From: an uncultured Bryobacterales bacterium
GTDB lineage: Bacteria; Acidobacteriota; Terriglobia; Bryobacterales; UBA6623
Direction: 5' to 3'
Length of the DNA: 64,000 nt
NCBI GenBank assembly: GCA_951813605.1
Contig: OX638379.1
Location: 1,560,471-1,624,470 of the forward strand
Made by a program: the position numbers and the translations under genes. Within the stretch, counting starts at the first letter, position 1, and the number at the start of each line of letters is the position of its first letter. Below, one piece after another: positions 61,710 to 64,000 of the stretch. The notes beneath the pieces are model-generated. The model saw only the letters and a program-made list of their open reading frames with translations. It was not told the origin of the DNA and did not search any database.

Positions 61710-62323
61710 CTTCGCGCAGGCGGTAACAGCGCTGTCCGTCCCCGCGGGGCGGGTGTGCACCGCTGGCCTAGATTGATCGACACACCGCATTCGTCGCACC
61801 CAAGATGCGAAATTGCACCTAGCTCGCGTTCGGGGCGTGCGTGCCAAGCCGCGCAGCAACTACAAGACCACTTCAGCGCGGGAACGATATGGAGCACCTA
61901 GATTCGAGCAGCACACAAGTCGCCGCCGTTGGGACGTGCGGCGAACTGATGCCTGTCGGACTCGGAGCTTTCTGCCCCGGAATGAGGCAATCTCGTTGCA
62001 TTCTCCATGACGTTGGTAGCGCGTCTTTTTCAAGGGCGCTCGCCACGGGGCGGCGAAACTACCACGCCGCATTGCTATTACGAGGCGCACCATCCCGGCC
62101 TGCGACCTCGGTGCAAGGAGGTCCACTCGCCGTGCTGCCTGCCCGGCCCCTGACTGCGCCAATCAGGGTCACAGTTTCTAGTGCGCCGATGTTACAACTG
62201 TCCGACCTCGGGGGCAAGCTCGAGGCCGATTGCACCCTGAGGTCTTCCCCAGCCGCAAGCCTAAATGGCTAGCATCCTGAAATGACCGTCCTGATCTTGG
62301 ATCGCTCGTGCGTCATCGAGTCG
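61710..62323. other. Non-coding stretch, 614 bp
   Basis: It lies between the exonuclease start and the end of the MFS gene. Open frames cross it on both strands (for example one on the plus strand from about 61890 to 62270), but none has recognisable domains or a good ribosome site. No RNA gene was found. Confidence 0.45.
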
Positions 62324-63637
62324 TTATTCCGGGGCTGTCGAACGACCTCCAATAATTCTTCGAGCAGGGTCAATCTTCAACCAGAAAAGCATCGAAACAA
62401 AGCAAGAGCATGCGATAAGGGCCAAGGGCAAGTTCCAGCCGTAGGAGTCCACCAAGGCTCCGTATCCGATGCTCATTATGACGCCGCCTATCTGCCCGGC
62501 CGTGTTCATTGCACCGCTAATCGTACCGGCAGCTTCGCGCCCCACATCCACGCAAACCGCCCATGCCACGGGGAGCATCACATCCGAAACCGCGAATCCC
62601 AGAGCGAGGACGATGCTCGCGCCCACCCGATTCTCGATGGCCAGTGACAGCAGCATCAAGACGCCCGCGATTCCGATTCCGGACATTCCAACAATTCTGC
62701 GACCCCAAGTGAGTCCGACCCGGTTCACCAAGCGGTCGCTCAGCGACCCGCTCGTCCAGTCAGCCCCGGCCGCCAAGAGGAAGGGAAGCGCCGTGTACGC
62801 GGCGAGTTCGGAACTTTCCCACCCTTTCTCAGACGATAGGTAGCTTGCCGTCCAGAACAGGTACCAATTCGAGGCATAGCAGAAAAAGTGGTACATGCCG
62901 AGGATCGCCCAGAAGTTCCAGCTTGTGAGCATGCCACCAATTGGGATATGTGCTCTTCGATTGGAACTCGCCCCAATCACTCGCAACTCGGCTTTGTTGA
63001 CAGCGGGGCTGTCAGCAGGGTAGTCGCGGAAGAACTTCCACCACCAAGCAGCCCACGCCACCCCGAGCAAGCTGAACGCGTAGAATACGCTGCGCCAGCC
63101 CCAGTTGGAAACGAGCGGCAGCACTAGGAATGGCGAAAGTGCGCCTCCGAGCCTCGTCGCGAGCCAGACGATCCCTTGGGCGCGTCCCCGTTGGTGCGAT
63201 GGGAACCAGCGGGAGACCACGCACGATGCGTTCGGGAATGCCCCGGCTTCTCCGGCGCCGAACATGGCGCGGACAACCAGCAGCTGCCAGTAGCTCCGCA
63301 CCACCCCTGTCAGAGCAGTGAAACCCGACCACCAAAGGACAATTCGAGTCAGCACCATGCGTGGCCCGAAGCGGTCGCCGAGCCATCCCGCCGGCACTTC
63401 GAAGATGCCGTAGAAGACGAGGAACGCGCTCAGAACCACGCCCCACTGCACGTTTGACAGCCCGAGATCGCTCTGCATGTGCGGAGCGGCGGGATTGATG
63501 CAAACCCGATCCAGATAAGTGATGACGGAAAGCAGGAACAGCCCGAGCATCACCTTGCGACGGACATTCGTCGGCCGCGATGAGGTCGCGACCTGTCCAT
63601 CTGCTCGAGCCGGTTCGCCGGGCAAGGAACCTTCCAT
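62324..63637 (-). CDS. MFS transporter, anion:cation symporter type
   Basis: A 437-aa inner-membrane carrier with twelve hydrophobic segments. It resembles the ACS family (glucarate, galactonate, hexuronate transporters): after a 28-residue basic N-terminus comes LGLFLLSVITYLDRVCINPA. The MFS motif WLGDRFGPRMVLTR follows the third helix, then GAGEAGAFPNASCVVSRWFP and RGRAQGIVWLATRLGGALSP. The cytoplasmic loop after helix 6 contains SPAVNKAELRVI. It follows the transaldolase-type gene after 13 bp on the same strand, so the two may be one operon moving and using sugar acids; this is inferred from order only. Confidence 0.9.
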   Translation of the reverse strand: MEGSLPGEPARADGQVATSSRPTNVRRKVMLGLFLLSVITYLDRVCINPAAPHMQSDLGLSNVQWGVVLSAFLVFYGIFEVPAGWLGDRFGPRMVLTRIVLWWSGFTALTGVVRSYWQLLVVRAMFGAGEAGAFPNASCVVSRWFPSHQRGRAQGIVWLATRLGGALSPFLVLPLVSNWGWRSVFYAFSLLGVAWAAWWWKFFRDYPADSPAVNKAELRVIGASSNRRAHIPIGGMLTSWNFWAILGMYHFFCYASNWYLFWTASYLSSEKGWESSELAAYTALPFLLAAGADWTSGSLSDRLVNRVGLTWGRRIVGMSGIGIAGVLMLLSLAIENRVGASIVLALGFAVSDVMLPVAWAVCVDVGREAAGTISGAMNTAGQIGGVIMSIGYGALVDSYGWNLPLALIACSCFVSMLFWLKIDPARRIIGGRSTAPE

Positions 63638-63650
63638 GTGGCTTGGGCGG

Positions 63651-64000
63651 TTACGCGTGCGCTACGAGCGTGCGCCGGTAATCGGCTAGGAACTTCTCAA
63701 GACCGATGTCGGTGAGCGGGTGGCTGAACATCTTGTCGAAGACCTTATACGGCAACGTGGAGACATGCGCGCCCGCCAAGGCTGCCTCCTTGACGTGCAG
63801 GGGGCTCCGAGCGGAGGCCGCCAGCACCTGCGTCGCGTAACCGTAGTTGTCGTAGATCGTGACGATTTCCCGAATCAGCTGTATTCCGTCTAGCGAGATA
63901 TCGTCCAGTCGACCGATGAACGGGCTGATAAGGTAAGCGCCGGCCTTGGCCGCTAGGATCGCTTGCAACGGTGAGAAGCAAAGGGTCACATTTGTGCGAA
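63651..64000 (-). CDS. Transaldolase/fructose-6-phosphate aldolase-like (5' part cut by the window edge)
   Basis: The C-terminal 116 or so residues of a small class I aldolase of the transaldolase family (TalC/FSA type, about 215-225 aa when complete). The sequence runs [20 protein letters not shown], then [11 protein letters not shown] and [20 protein letters not shown], ending with the tail [13 protein letters not shown]. The Schiff-base lysine lies in the part off the window, so activity cannot be judged directly. The frame is open to the right edge, and the GTG at 63987-63989 is internal. It probably acts on sugar phosphates and is the first gene of a unit with the MFS transporter. Confidence 0.9.
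   Translation of the reverse strand, partial: RTNVTLCFSPLQAILAAKAGAYLISPFIGRLDDISLDGIQLIREIVTIYDNYGYATQVLAASARSPLHVKEAALAGAHVSTLPYKVFDKMFSHPLTDIGLEKFLADYRRTLVAHA

Noticed and set aside
61841..62272. Plus-strand frame of 143 codons with an AAVGTCGELMPVGL-like stretch
   Set aside because: No good start site, no known domain, and composition drifts along its length.

Overview
The window looks like a chromosomal segment of a Gram-negative, moderately high-GC member of the Acidobacteriota (Bryobacterales/Solibacter-like relatives seem likely). The clearest lineage signs are a secreted von Willebrand A protein of the 'VWFA-related acidobacterial' type (25438-26517) and a second secreted protein of a style I associate with acidobacteria (48475-49569). 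Lipid A and KDO genes (lpxD, a kdsC-like phosphatase), an outer-membrane barrel and lipoproteins show an outer membrane. Four type I sulfatases, DUF1501, DUF1549/DUF1553 and SUMF1-like proteins, and twin-arginine Gfo/Idh oxidoreductases and an amidohydrolase suggest breakdown of sulfated polymers or sugars, as in marine or host-associated acidobacteria and planctomycetes. No 16S gene is present, so the taxonomy is inferred.

Layout. 1-8.5 kb: a partial Xaa-Pro peptidase, the three-gene pntAA-pntAB-pntB transhydrogenase operon, and a secreted DUF1549/DUF1501/SUMF1-like cluster. 8.8-13.6 kb: an M28 peptidase, a KdsC-like phosphatase and the glycolytic pair gap-pgk. 13.7-21.3 kb: an AbiEii-type nucleotidyltransferase pseudogene abutting a CoA transferase, a methyltransferase, an S1/P1-nuclease-like protein lacking several zinc ligands, a tightly coupled lpxD / P-loop protein / sulfatase trio, and an initiator tRNA. 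21.7-32 kb: DUF167, HEAT-repeat and Gfo/Idh proteins, the VWFA protein, a second decayed nucleotidyltransferase, EVE, plsY-nupC, a PPOX-fold protein and a secreted amidohydrolase. 32-38.7 kb: two divergent sulfatases, another Gfo/Idh protein and ccmC with a 48-residue ccmD-like gene. 38.7-45.7 kb: formimidoyltransferase, rpsO-pnp, and a decaheme cytochrome overlapping a large outer-membrane barrel gene. 45.8-52.2 kb: an IS1380-type element, AIM24, a secreted hypothetical protein, a fourth sulfatase and an IS3-type element. 52.6-64 kb: prolyl oligopeptidase, murJ, a single-span membrane protein, an SPL-like radical SAM protein, an AtuA-like protein, RNase J, a PolB-type exonuclease, an MFS transporter and a partial transaldolase.

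The most interesting parts are the decaheme/barrel pair, which resembles an MtrAB-type porin-cytochrome conduit; the coupled P-loop protein with a symmetric CX6CXCX6C cluster; the S1/P1 nuclease homologue with a degenerate metal site; and the two dead toxin-like nucleotidyltransferase genes. I saw no CRISPR array, prophage or intact defence island. All residue and base positions were counted by hand from the sequence; no alignments or searches were run.
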